A stretch of DNA of 64,000 bases from Owenia fusiformis (taxonomy: Eukaryota; Annelida; Polychaeta; Sabellida; Oweniidae). The stretch covers positions 16,548,020-16,612,019 of the forward strand of contig CAIIXF020000012.1 in assembly GCA_903813345.2 (NCBI GenBank), in the 5' to 3' direction. Below the pieces are notes generated by a model. That model worked only from the letters and a program-made list of their open reading frames with translations. It did not search any database and was not told where the DNA came from. The position numbers were made by a program, and so were the translations under genes. Positions 1 through 10,344 of the stretch are shown piece after piece. Within the stretch, counting starts at the first letter, position 1, and every line of letters begins with the position of its first letter.

Positions 1-439
1 TGAAAACTCAGCTCTCCAAAAGGCCAAGTTTAATGAACTTTAGTATACGAGCAGTTATGTCTTATGGCAGGAGCTGGAGATTAAACTGCGGGAAAGTTTA
101 CAACAATGAAATCATAGGTACGTCCTGGTACTGACTTTACAAATGAACGCTTTAACAGAACCCCCCCCCCCCCTTCAATAAGTCAATAAGTTAGGTCAAC
201 TGAAGCCCCCATAGAATATCGAGGTACTGGCTGTTTATCACGGGGACTATCTAGGCCCCGCTGACATCGAGAGCAATGAGCTCATGTTAGAAGCGGGGCC
301 TTGAGCAGTTGAGAGATATTGAAATATGAAATTTTCTATGAAAAGGACCACCAGTATATTCAAGCTCTCACTAAGTATAAAAGGTCTGGAGAGGCATCTA
401 GGGAGATAAACAGTGGTGTGAACAAGCCAATACCACCCC

Positions 440-586
440 GACACTGCAAATGATATGCTGAAATGGTTTAAGTGGTCAGCTCATCAGTCGCAGATTGCAT
501 TACAATGGGCAGCTCATCTGCCGGAACTAAATCACCCAGATTTTTATCTTTGGGGATTTCTCAAAGCCAATGTGTATACTGACATG
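440..586 (+). pseudogene. Tc1/mariner-type transposase remnant (C-terminal part)
   Basis: One frame stays open for 49 codons and reads through a motif close to the end of a mariner-type DDE transposase: H-x-P-E-L-N-H-P-D-F-Y-L-W-G-F-L-K, comparable to the family's SPDLNP-x-D-F-x-L-W-G-Y-L-K block. The segment before it (TAND-x-L-x-W) fits the stretch downstream of the second catalytic Asp. Nothing upstream in the window restores a full transposase and I saw no terminal repeats, so this is a decayed fragment. Family assignment comes from motif memory only. Confidence 0.65.
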
Positions 587-777
587 CCCCTAACATTCTT
601 AGAGGGCAATAACTAACCCAATTCGTACCATCCACATTGATGAATATACTGAAAAGAAAAGACATAAACATCAATTTGCTGAATTTCATCAGCCTCATGT
701 TGTACCTTACCCCGCGCGTTCAACTGTCACGCTTAATTTGGTACACATCCTGCACATTCGTAAAAACAATATAACTG

Positions 778-1197
778 ATGAATTCCCGTGCGTTTTGCAT
801 TCAGCTTGCGATCATTATGTCAGTCCTTCAAAAAGTAATTTATTTTGACCACGAGAGCACACGATTTAATCATTCAGGACAATATCTTAAACTCGCAAAA
901 TCATTTTTACTTTCAGGTCCAAATAAGAATGAATTACAGATGAGAAAGTTGGAAGAATATGGAGATAATTGGATCATGAGTTTCGGGACGCCAAAGCTTT
1001 CAGAATACAAGACTACAAAACTCATAAGTTGTATTGCAAAATGTATTGCTAAACCAGAGTGCATGAGTATAAACTTCAACAAACAATATATGGGTGGACA
1101 ATGTAACCTTTACCAACTTCACAAACCTAGAGCACCTATTCACCTGTACAGGGCAACTGACAAAGGTTGGACTATGTATTCATGCATACCAAAATAA
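778..1197 (+). CDS. Small secreted PAN/apple-domain protein
   Basis: The ORF encodes 139 aa from an ATG to a stop, with a poly(A) signal AATAAA overlapping the stop region (1193-1198). Residues 1-25 are hydrophobic with a few polar residues and could be a signal peptide. Residues about 80-138 show a PAN/apple pattern: SCIAKCIAKPEC, then a SINF strand, then Q-C-N-L-Y and a closing Cys four residues from the end. PAN domains bind protein or carbohydrate outside the cell; the ligand here is unknown. A good splice acceptor (TTTTTACTTTCAG) ends at 916, so the real gene may instead be a last exon starting at 917 with earlier exons outside the window. The 3' end has been copied several times downstream. 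Confidence 0.5.
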   Translation: MNSRAFCIQLAIIMSVLQKVIYFDHESTRFNHSGQYLKLAKSFLLSGPNKNELQMRKLEEYGDNWIMSFGTPKLSEYKTTKLISCIAKCIAKPECMSINFNKQYMGGQCNLYQLHKPRAPIHLYRATDKGWTMYSCIPK

Positions 1198-1970
1198 AAT
1201 TATCATTACAAGCGAACCGACGATGATTGTATATTCATGTATACCAAAATAAAGTTATCATTACGAGAGTACCTATTCATGGGTACAAGACAACTGACGG
1301 TGACAGGACTATTATACAAATAGTGACTGCCATTTAGGGAAATAGTGCAAAATATTTTCCTCAAGGGAATATCCTGTCCACTGACATGTTCCCGAGGCTG
1401 CAGGCCGAGGGAACAAGTCAGTTGACAGGATATTCCCGAGAGGAAAATTTTTACACTATTTCCCGAAAATGTGGCAGTCACTATTTGTTTTATTATATAC
1501 CTGATAAGTACTCTGTAAACAATAACAAAATGAGAAGTCTTTTCATTTCAATATCAAATGTTCACAGGTTCTTAAAGGCATTTTACCTTTCAACTCCTAT
1601 AATCTCAGATTTGGGGGAAGATAAAACGTACTATTGACTGGTCACATGACCTAACTGGTGATTAGTACAATTCATCTTCCCTGAAAGCAGGGATTTAGGA
1701 CTTTCCAGGGAATTAGTTCATCTATTCCATGTCATGTGACCATGAATAAGCCAATGTGCATCTAGAATACATTTGAGGTATATAATAATAGGTATTAATG
1801 CATGCCAAAATAAATTTTAAAAGATAGTTATTTTGCGCACAAGAAGGTAACTGACGAAGGCTTGATCATACGTATCTGTCATTTACGAGATGCGTACAAA
1901 ACATTGAGGAAAGCTGGATAAACTAAACGTGCATACCAAAATAAAGTTATTTATTTAATGAGAAAAATCT
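1193..1970 (+). repeat. Degenerate copies of the PAN gene 3' end
   Basis: The segment coding GTATTCATGCATACC followed by AATAAA recurs after the stop codon. Poly(A)-like hexamers lie at 1193-1198, 1248-1253, 1809-1814 and 1940-1945, each preceded by CATACC- or CATGCC-like sequence. The part coding ACCTATTCA and CAACTGAC also recurs at about 1268-1298. The copies are degenerate and some have been separated by a hairpin insertion (1316-1488). Confidence 0.55.
1316..1488. repeat. Foldback (hairpin) MITE-like element
   Basis: The two halves are near-perfect reverse complements: the left arm starts ACAAATAGTGACTGCC and the right arm ends GGCAGTCACTATTTGT. Arms are about 80 bp with a very short loop near 1402. 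It lies inside the duplicated tail of the PAN gene. No coding potential. Family not recognised. Confidence 0.75.
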
Positions 1971-1980
1971 GTATGTATAC

Positions 1981-4109
1981 TTATGCTTGCATTTGTGATT
2001 GCAACGGTGCATATACTTAGAGGTTATGTCACTATGACGTGAAATATGCCTGAGTTCTCCCAATATAGGCCGACCTTGGGAGGCTCTATATTTGGGCAAG
2101 AACGAAGGTGTGATGTATTACATGCCTTTGTTCCCATGGTTACTTTGTATCAATGACGTGACGTCATGATATTATCATGGTTATTAAAGAAATCTAATAT
2201 CAAAACGAGGTAAGCGGGCTATATCGGGGTAATCGGGCAATATCGGTGGATATAGCTCGCTAACTTTCCCATTAACTTCCATACAAATGCTTCGCTAGGT
2301 ATGTAATACATTGTGTGTACATTGCTTAGATTCTTGAATTCTAGATTTTGAAGCTGTAAATACATTGTAAGAATAGACCAGATGCAAGTACATGAAGACT
2401 GACAAACAATCTTGATTTACATTATTAAATATTCAAAAATTGGTCAAAGTGATGTTATATTTGAAGTCTACATGTAAAGTTACACTTACAAATGTGGTTT
2501 CAAAAATTGTTGATTAAACTTTGAATTTAATTTTCTTTGAAATATGACTTCTAAATGTATATCACCCTTTCCAGACAGTGCTTGCAGAAACACTCGGTGG
2601 AGATGTCTGCGCGGTGTGAAACCCTTTTTGATATACTATAGGCAAAGGCCGATAGGAATAATTTTCTAATAAAGATGGCATGGTAGAGAAAAATATAATT
2701 CTGGATTATGTTGGTGCTGTCATCTTTATATCGGCTCAGAACCTATGATATAAACCATGCTTTTTAAATCACGTGCCGTGTATTTAATCATATTCAACAT
2801 GCAATTCCCATCTCTTGTGTATGAACATCATGTGGTTGATTTTGTTAAAATACATATCTCATAATTTTAATTGCCTTATATAAGCGGTCAAGAAAATGAC
2901 CAGGGGGTGGGGGGGGGGTTTATTGCTTTCAAATATCTATCATGAGAGAAAAATTCATACCTGTTAATTAAATAACGCTACTGATAAACTTTACTTTCCT
3001 TTTCTTTACATAATCACATTCCTGACTTTCTAAATGGCAGCTAAACAGGAAACAACAGGAGCCAAGTGAAAATTATATTTTAAAAATACTCTATTATTTC
3101 TTGTCAGACATATATTAATTAATTAATTAAAATTCTTTGACATTACATTCAATCATTGTTGCATTAATTAATTGTTTTGAGGTATACAATTGTAAATACA
3201 TTTAAATACAAGTGAACAATCTTATTAAGGAGGTCATTAACAGTGAACTTGAAACGATGAAAGTTCAGGAAGTCTCTCATAATGACCTCCTAAATACAGA
3301 ATTTTATTGACATGATTGAAGGAAAATACAATAAAGTTTAAAATCATCTAATGAGATCAATCAATGGTCGTTGTATAAGTACATGTATATTATTAAGTAA
3401 ATTAAATAATTCAGTCAGTGTTACCATTTATCACATACCAGGAGTGGTACAGTATGGTATAGACAAACAAATTAGCTATAGCAAGATGCTCTAACAAATT
3501 GTCTGTTTCTACACTGTACAAAAACGTTTTTCTGCTATTGGAGGGGGAGATACACAGCGGGAGATTTATACACCACACGGACCCAAGATTTCAATTCTAT
3601 ATCTTGCTGTTATGTTCTTGAAACCTCATTTGGCACAGGATGAATGCACAGACTGGTAATACAATGCTCTGTTGGTGTTACAGTAAACCTGTCTTGACTG
3701 TTGGTAAACCTGCCTTGACTGTTTTAGGGTTAGAGTTGTATATTGCATTAGGTACTCATACAAGAACTACATCTATATCTTGTTTAATCAGTCTTTGTAC
3801 CATAAATATGTGTGCATATTTTTACTCGGAGGCACAGAGCTAAGCACAAATAACTATGCTCTGAAAAGTACAAATAATGATAATGCTAATATTTTAATAT
3901 GATCTGATGACCCCCTAGGATTTCCGCCAAGTCAGAGTGTACAAGAAGTTATCTTTTTAAGAAGTGAAATCAAACTATTGGACAGAGAAGTGCCATTTGG
4001 CATGTAATGGTTGACAGAACACTATTGGAAACTTTAGAATTGGGTTTATGTCAGGTATTAATCAGAAAGGTTTTGAACAATACTGTAGACTGAGATATTT
4101 CACAATGAA
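1981..4109. other. Intergenic, no gene recognised
   Basis: I see no supported exon here. Points of note are a CRE-like TGACGTCA near 2158-2168, a poly-G run near 2905-2918, a short (TTAA)n tract near 3117-3130, and a small inverted repeat with AGGAGGTCATTA and TAATGACCTCCT at about 3230 and 3281. The short ORFs have no recognisable domain. Confidence 0.5.
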
Positions 4110-4876
4110 CTATTGGACACGAAGCCTCTTGTTATTATTCTTTTCTGCACATTCTTCTGCCTTTTTCTTCCTCCACACACACACCTCACCGAAGTCACAT
4201 TTTTTACATTTCCAAGCATCTTCAATATCAACGCCATCTATTGTGCGCTCCCCCTTCCAATATGATATAGCATGCGCCATCTTTTGATTGAACACCTTCT
4301 CATTAAATAAAACTTCTTCTATACCAATCAAGGACTTATCTCTCTGGAATGTGTATTCAATATATATTTGGTTGATACATGTCAGATGTCGCATATGGGA
4401 AAAACATACATCCAATAGTTGATCTAAGTTTTTAACATGGAAGGCATCTATTGTTGCACTTCTAATTTCATTGAGGACACCAGCACCGAGTTCGGCTGTA
4501 AGGTCGAGTCTTAGGTGATGAGCATAAGCTTCTTTATCATAAAATTTTCCAGTGACTAGCTCATCCCACATTTGATTGTAAATACACAACTGCATTTCAT
4601 GAGTTTTTTTCTGAGCATTCCCGGGAGTGGAATTACTTTCTCTAGTTTTGAACTCCACGAGATCAAGTTCCTGAGTATTTGGATCGCAACGAATTTCATC
4701 AATTATACCAACAATGAACACGCCATGATTTGATGGCATACCAAATATGGGAATTTCACGTCGAGAATGTCCCTGCATTAGGCTGTTAGCTGCTATAATC
4801 ATGTTTAGTAGCTTGATAGCATATTTGTCTTCTCTACAGGTTACATCAACTTGAACTGGTGTCTGAATCTCTAATT
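4110..4876 (-). CDS. EXO5: EXO5 exon 3 (terminal)
   Basis: Follows acceptor TTATTTTTCCAG. Codes the nuclease core and the C-terminal three-cysteine motif, then the stop at 4110-4112. An upstream extension of the open frame to 4898 is intron, because the splice acceptor and the join to exon 2 give the conserved reading. Confidence 0.94.
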
Positions 4877-6095
4877 CTGGAAAAATAAATACTTCCAATA
4901 TTTATTTATTTTATTTACAATATTTTACCTACTTCCTGTTTATGATAGCTAAAGCCACATGAAAACTATGTTTAATTTAATAAAGGCAACCTGTAATGCC
5001 ACATGGCGATTGGTATGCTTTTATATGTAATTGTTTGTATTGTTTTCAACAAGTGAAATAAAATCATTAATAATAATACGAAAAAAAAAATTCTGGAAAA
5101 ACAATTTAGATGACAATACTGTAAATTGACTTTATTTTGGTGCCCACTTTGATAAGATTATTTCAATGTACCAAATCTATATAACGAAATCTATCTGTAC
5201 CATTCACCCCCCCACATACCACCTCCCCTGAACTTAATTCTATGCGATAATAAGAGCATGTAGTTAGGGAAAAATACCTCTTTCAGCATGCATGTCAGTT
5301 CCAGCTTTAACAGATGGTTTATTAGCAAGGTCTTCAATGATCACATCCCCCATCTCATCAAGGGGAGGTCTTAACTTGTAGAACATCTGCTGTTCACACC
5401 AGGCCTGGCCAACAAAGTCTGTCACCCACAACATTCCTCCTCTAATTGTATGTAGAGGATCTTGAGGTAGCTTGGCCCTCTCTGAAATTATAGTTTGAAG
5501 AAATTGAGTTTATGTTTAATAATTACTCTACATGCCATTACCTCTCTGGTGTACAATACTGTATGTAGGTCATTCTAGTCTCCTGGTGTCAAGGTCCTCA
5601 TTTCAATTCCTGTGTCTCCCACAGTCTTGCTAATTAACTAGAACACCAGAGAGGTGATTACTAGAGTGCTGCTGACTCAATAAAAGGCTGGCACTTGTTA
5701 GAACTACCTATTGTCCTAGCCAGGATAAAGATACCAGGAGAAAGATGGGAAAATTCAACCCCTAAACAATAGAATATGAGAATGGAATCAGGCGTAAAGC
5801 CATCCTCCGTAAGCACCCTGCCTTCAAAATCCAGAATATATTCTTCCTTTTTACAGAAGAAGGAGGTATGGATTCTGGACATCTGCTTAGGAGGATGGCG
5901 TAAAGCCTTCGCTGAAAATATTAAACTCATAAATGTACCTTCAAAGAAATCAGCTGCAGCGACTAAATAATCATCTTCCAAACTATCTTCCCAGATATCA
6001 TCAGCATCATTTTCTTTATTGGAGGTGCTCCCCTTTTCAGAAATAATTTTCATACTTTGCTCTTCAGCTTTTGAGCACATTTTGATTAATGTCAT
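4110..6095 (-). CDS. EXO5: EXO5, exonuclease V (three exons, complete)
   Basis: Exons 6095-5939, 5481-5278 and 4876-4110 join in frame to 375 aa, close to the 373 aa of human EXO5. The protein is a PD-(D/E)XK nuclease of the RecB/Dem1 family that degrades single-stranded DNA and acts in nuclear interstrand-crosslink repair and, in yeast, mitochondrial DNA maintenance. Visible landmarks are an acidic N-terminus, the nuclease core G-I-I-D-E followed by L-V-E-F-K-T-R (the D...ExK metal site), and cysteines of the 4Fe-4S cluster: one in A-W-C-E-Q in exon 2 and three in W-K-C-K-K-C-D-F-G-E-V-C near the C-terminus. All junctions are GT-AG. The start at 6095 is the first ATG in frame; a second at 6080 is possible. 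The gene points away from AP beta across a shared upstream region. Confidence 0.93.
5278..5481 (-). CDS. EXO5: EXO5 exon 2
   Basis: 204 nt between acceptor TAATTTCAG and donor GTATTT. It codes L-W-V-T-D-F-V-G-Q-A-W-C-E-Q-Q, matching the family's YVTDL...WCE block that holds the first iron-sulfur cysteine. Confidence 0.92.
5939..6095 (-). CDS. EXO5: EXO5 exon 1
   Basis: Codes the acidic N-terminal segment (runs such as DDIWEDSLEDD) and ends in FFE plus the first base of the next codon, followed by donor GTACAT at 5938. This part is poorly conserved in the family. Confidence 0.85.
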
Positions 6096-6463
6096 TCAAT
6101 AGATTCAAATGTCTGAATAGCCTGGTTGTATAGGAGTTATTCAATTTGAATTTCAAAACTAAATTTGTTTGTTGAATTTAGAATTTGTTTTCACGAATCT
6201 GTCATGGTTAAAAGTTACGATCTTTTGACCAAAGCTGTCCTCTTATAGTTATGAATTCGCCCTCGCATCATCTAGTTTGCAATCATCCCCAATATTACTG
6301 TTTAAGTGATTAATTTAAACGTTATTTTGGGCCTGCTCAAACTCCATCTTTGTTTACATCCGGTTCAGTCGTTAAAGGTCAAGGTCGTTGGAGCCGCCAT
6401 ATTTGATTTGAAGCGGAAAAAAAGATACGCCCCTTTCTAAATCCACAAACATCGATCTCAATT
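6096..6463. promoter_or_regulatory. Candidate divergent promoter of EXO5 and AP beta, with a possible AP beta 5' noncoding exon
   Basis: This is the region just upstream of the EXO5 start. GCCGCCATATTT at about 6393-6404 is the reverse complement of an AATATGGCGGC-type YY1 site, a common element at housekeeping start sites. A strong donor GTGAGT begins at 6464, and the first AP beta coding exon is preceded by acceptor TTTCAG at 10289-10294, so an untranslated exon ending at 6463 is plausible. There is no TATA box at an obvious position. This is inference from position and motifs. Confidence 0.35.
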
Positions 6464-6783
6464 GTGAGTAAAATCACCTTATTGATATTTACAAATTTAA
6501 AACAAATATTTATGTACAGTTTTAGTCACGTTATGTTTAAAATATACCATGAAAAAGATATGAAATAAGTCATAGATATTCACCGGTATCCGGAAAAATT
6601 GATAATTTTATGGAAAAATATTGATTTTTACATTTTTGGAGCTTGTATCACTGAATTTGTCGATATTTGTGATTTGAACTGTTATTTTTGACATATCAAA
6701 AGATGCCCGCTAGCTATAGTTATAGCCATTTGTGATTGTAGATAATTTTTGCTTCGACAAGGAGATTTTGAATCGAAAATCCG

Positions 6784-8866
6784 GGGTTTACAAAAACACC
6801 GACCGCCGACCACTGACCAGCAGAGCTGTCAAGTGTCCCGCGAATGGCGGGATTATACCGCGAATTTGACCAAAATTTGGCTAATTCGCGTGTCCCGCAA
6901 TGTCCCGCAAATGTCCCGCGAAGTCCCGCAAATGTCGGCTTTGACCTCCGCGAATGTTCAAAATTGTAACAATCCCCGAGGCTAAATAATTGTGATTATC
7001 TTGTGATATAAGAAGCTAAAGCTATTTGCACTTTTGAGGAGTCAAGTTTACCTAATTTGAAAAGTGCTGCCGAACTCCCAGTGCATCAGATCATCGAAGA
7101 CTGCTTTTGGAAAGAGCATATAAGAGCATATAGTACATTTATAAAACTGTGATCTTGATCCAAATAACACCCTAGTTGGCTTCTCAAGTACCCAGTATGC
7201 CGTTTGGTATCAAAATAAAGAGGAAGAGTGCAATTTTCATTTTAATTACGGAAATAGGGATGTATGTCACGATTAGTTCCAACGTTGGCCTTTTTACTAC
7301 GCGTGTCACGGCCTTCATCTCAGAACTGAACAAATGTTAGCAAACGCGAGTTCCAATAAATGGAAACTGATATCTCGAAAAGAAACCTGACTCCCTATAA
7401 TTTGATGTAGAATAATCGAACCCCTATATGAATAGTTACATTTTGATATATAACACTATGGGGGGTAAATGTTTCATATATGACTAGTTACATTTTGATA
7501 TATAACACTATGGGGGGTAAATGTTTCATAGTTGGTCAAGAACGCCATAAGTGCAAAGTATTGACAAGAATTTTTGAATTTTGTGTTGGATTACGGTACT
7601 CACACATAAAGCGTGATTTTTTGATAGTTTAATAATAGTTCTATGCGTATTGTGTGGAATTGTGTTGACGTTTACTTAAGTTAGTGCATTACATTTGATA
7701 AATCAGTATCTGAAAGTTTGATTTGAGTACTTTTACATTAAGCCCCAATCACGCAAATCCCTTGAATGTCCTGCGACATCACGCAAATTTAGGTGGATGT
7801 CCCGCAAAATCCCGCGGATTTAGGGCACTTTGTCTAAAAAAATTATCCCTCTATGAAGTCTTTGGTGGTTACCCTGTTAACTGCCCCGCAAGTAGCGTGT
7901 TTGTCCCTCGAATGGTCCAGCGAAATCCCGCGAATTTGATCAAAATTTGACCTTTTAGCGCAATCTCGCAAATCCCTTAAATGTCCCGCGAAATCCCGCG
8001 AATTTAGGTGGATGTCCCGCAAAATCCAGCGAATTTTTGGCACTGGGTCTAAAAAAATCTGTCCCGCGAGAAAATCTTTGGGGGTTGACAGTACTGGACC
8101 AGTCACTCTCCACAGTTGGGTACATGTGGTCGGTGGTCGGCTGACGGTCTTTTACATAAAGATGAAAAAATGAAAAATTCGAAGTAAAACTAAAACTGGG
8201 AATCCAATGACTATAGTACCTTTACTTTATAGTCACTTTAGAAAAAAATGCACGTAACATTGCATTAAGTTCATTCATATGAAACGCAATAACAAAAACG
8301 CACAAACATCGTCGATGTTGACGTCGTAGCGTTATGTTTGATTTCTCTGTTGTTAAACGTCAACTGGTAAAAACAACATTTGATATGACAAAAAAGCTTT
8401 CTAATGGTGTACTGAAATGGTAAGTCACTTTTAATCCCTATAAGAGAATGCATGGAGCATTATATCGTGTTCAGTATTCAGTAGGCTATGACGATAACAA
8501 ATCATTTTTGTTTCGAAATTGTTAAACCTGCACATCACTCCAAAATGCAATATGTTGACATATATTGTTTTTACATTTTCAAGCTCTAATATAAAGTTTA
8601 TGTAGATAAAAATTGTTTTTTCTGCATAATATCAAAGAACAATCATTTAGTTAAAAAAATAAAAAAGTTTGTGCGGGATTCCAACCCGAGCCTCCTGCGT
8701 GCCCGGGTTCGTGCAAATTATTAATATTTTAAGGCTACAAATATGTTCGGTCTTTTACATGATATGGTCGGTCTTTTACACATTTTCTTCAAACCCTGTT
8801 TTGAGGCTACCAGTGGAAAACACTGACCGGTCGGTGGTCAGTGGGGTCGGTCTTTTTCGTAAACCC
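6784..8866. mobile_element. 2.1-kb DNA transposon with 9-bp target duplication (Mutator- or Merlin-like)
   Basis: The ends are inverted repeats starting GGGTTTAC and continuing through an ACCGACC block. The 9-bp direct repeat GAAAATCCG flanks it exactly (6775-6783 and 8867-8875). Nine-bp duplications are typical of Mutator-like elements and also occur in Merlin. There is no transposase. The interior has iterated TCCCGCGAAT-like motifs (6831-6950, 7735-8070), a roughly 217-bp direct duplication, and a roughly 67-bp tandem duplication around 7425-7540. Copies of the terminal GGTCGGT...TTTTAC block recur at about 8126-8160 and 8745-8780, suggesting nested or re-copied ends. Confidence 0.75.
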
Positions 8867-8875
8867 GAAAATCCG

Positions 8876-10294
8876 TTCATCAAATTTTGACATAATTCTG
8901 AGATTATTTTGGGCAAAAAGGGGTATAACATTGACATGTAGGGTAATGTTGATATGAGAAATGGGGCAACTTTGACACTTAGGTACTAGTTTCATGGCCC
9001 ATTTTTTCGGTATAAAATATACAAAAGTTAGGACATGTATAAATGTTTCTATTTTTACGATTACATATTCTGTTTCAATATGGCAGTCATGGAGATAGGC
9101 AGTCGCCAACTCGACAATGCGAGAATTAACATGACTTAGTCGAGAATTCGGCCAAAACATGTTGCCTTATAGATTGATTCCTATTCTTGATACCTGTCAG
9201 TTCAATTTACCCAGTTATAAGGCCCAAGACTTATATTTAGCAATATTTTTACCAAATTTCCTTCGTCAGTTTGTTATCTCGGGCTAGTAGTTTACACGTG
9301 AATCTAGCTTTGACAATCAGTTGTGCACATTCCCGGGTCAATATGTTATGACAAATCACTCATAGGTTATGTCATCACGTGACTTCCAGGTCCATATATG
9401 GTAAGGAGGGTTGGCATTTGTCTTTATGATTGACATGGCCGCTATGCATAAGAATTATGATTTATTTAGCAATTACCAGTGACTGACGATACAATAGATT
9501 ATGTACAAAAATATGAACATCAACACTCTAAATCGCTCGTACTTTTCATGTATCAAAACAGCAATCGATGAATCCCCAAAAAAATATTTGAATTTCAAGT
9601 TTATTCCGATTTTTTGCATATTACCATGTATTTAAACGTACATACGACATAGCATTTAATGCAGATATGTTCAATTGATTCAAAACATATATATTTCACG
9701 CCAGAAAGACGAGTATTTTTTATTTTGTAGTGTGAGTAGACGAAATATTTTTCAACTTCAGGCCGACTCCGAGTCCGCTTAAACACATGATTCAATTGAT
9801 TTAATATTCTTTTGAACTCATCTCCCCCCAGAACTGCCAGTGATGTTTGTTTCAAAAAAATAAAAATCTTGTAAGATCTCGATCTGTGTGCGAAAACTTG
9901 GCTCCCCCTTGATCAGAAATTAGAGCAAATATACAACAAAACTCAAGGTGTCGAAATTTACCCCATATATATCGAATTTACCCAAAATGGAAATGAAATG
10001 ATGTCAGTGTTATACCCCTTCACGCTCATCTCAGGTCTATGTTGTTCTAATTGTTATCTGATCAGATAATAGAGCTTTATTGTGATAGACTTGAATGAGT
10101 CGCTTCTGAAGTCCTTTGCCTACTTTAATTTCACGCTTGTTTTTCACCCAGTTAGTGATCCAAATTAGATAAAATCAGAAGCACTTTGGCATCTTTGAAA
10201 TTATTATCGTAAATCAATTCTCTACATGTATGTTGTAGAATGACTGATCTCTTACCATTTCCAATAATTTTGCCTCATTGTGAATATGTTTCAG
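8876..10294. other. No gene recognised (probably AP beta 5' intron)
   Basis: I find no exon with a recognisable domain. The short ORFs on the minus strand at 8807-9160 and 9601-9855 lack family motifs. If the inferred 5' noncoding exon at 6463 is right, this is intronic. Confidence 0.4.
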
Positions 10295-10307
10295 ATAAAA
10301 GGGCAAG

Positions 10308-10344
10308 ATGACAGACTCCAAATATTTCACCACCACCAAAAAAG
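10308..10344 (+). CDS. AP2B1: AP beta exon 1 (start codon)
   Basis: ATG at 10308 begins MTDSKYFT, the conserved start of beta-2 adaptin. Acceptor TTTCAG at 10289-10294 shows that the exon begins with 13 nt of untranslated sequence, so an upstream noncoding exon exists. Donor GTAAGT at 10345. Confidence 0.95.

Noticed and set aside
8670-8712. tRNA or tRNA-derived SINE on the minus strand, from a GGTTGGAATCCCGCAC-like B box
   Set aside because: No A box or cloverleaf could be assembled around it.
8807-9160. 117-residue minus-strand ORF crossing the end of the 2.1-kb element
   Set aside because: It reads across the terminal repeat and target duplication into flanking DNA; no family motif.
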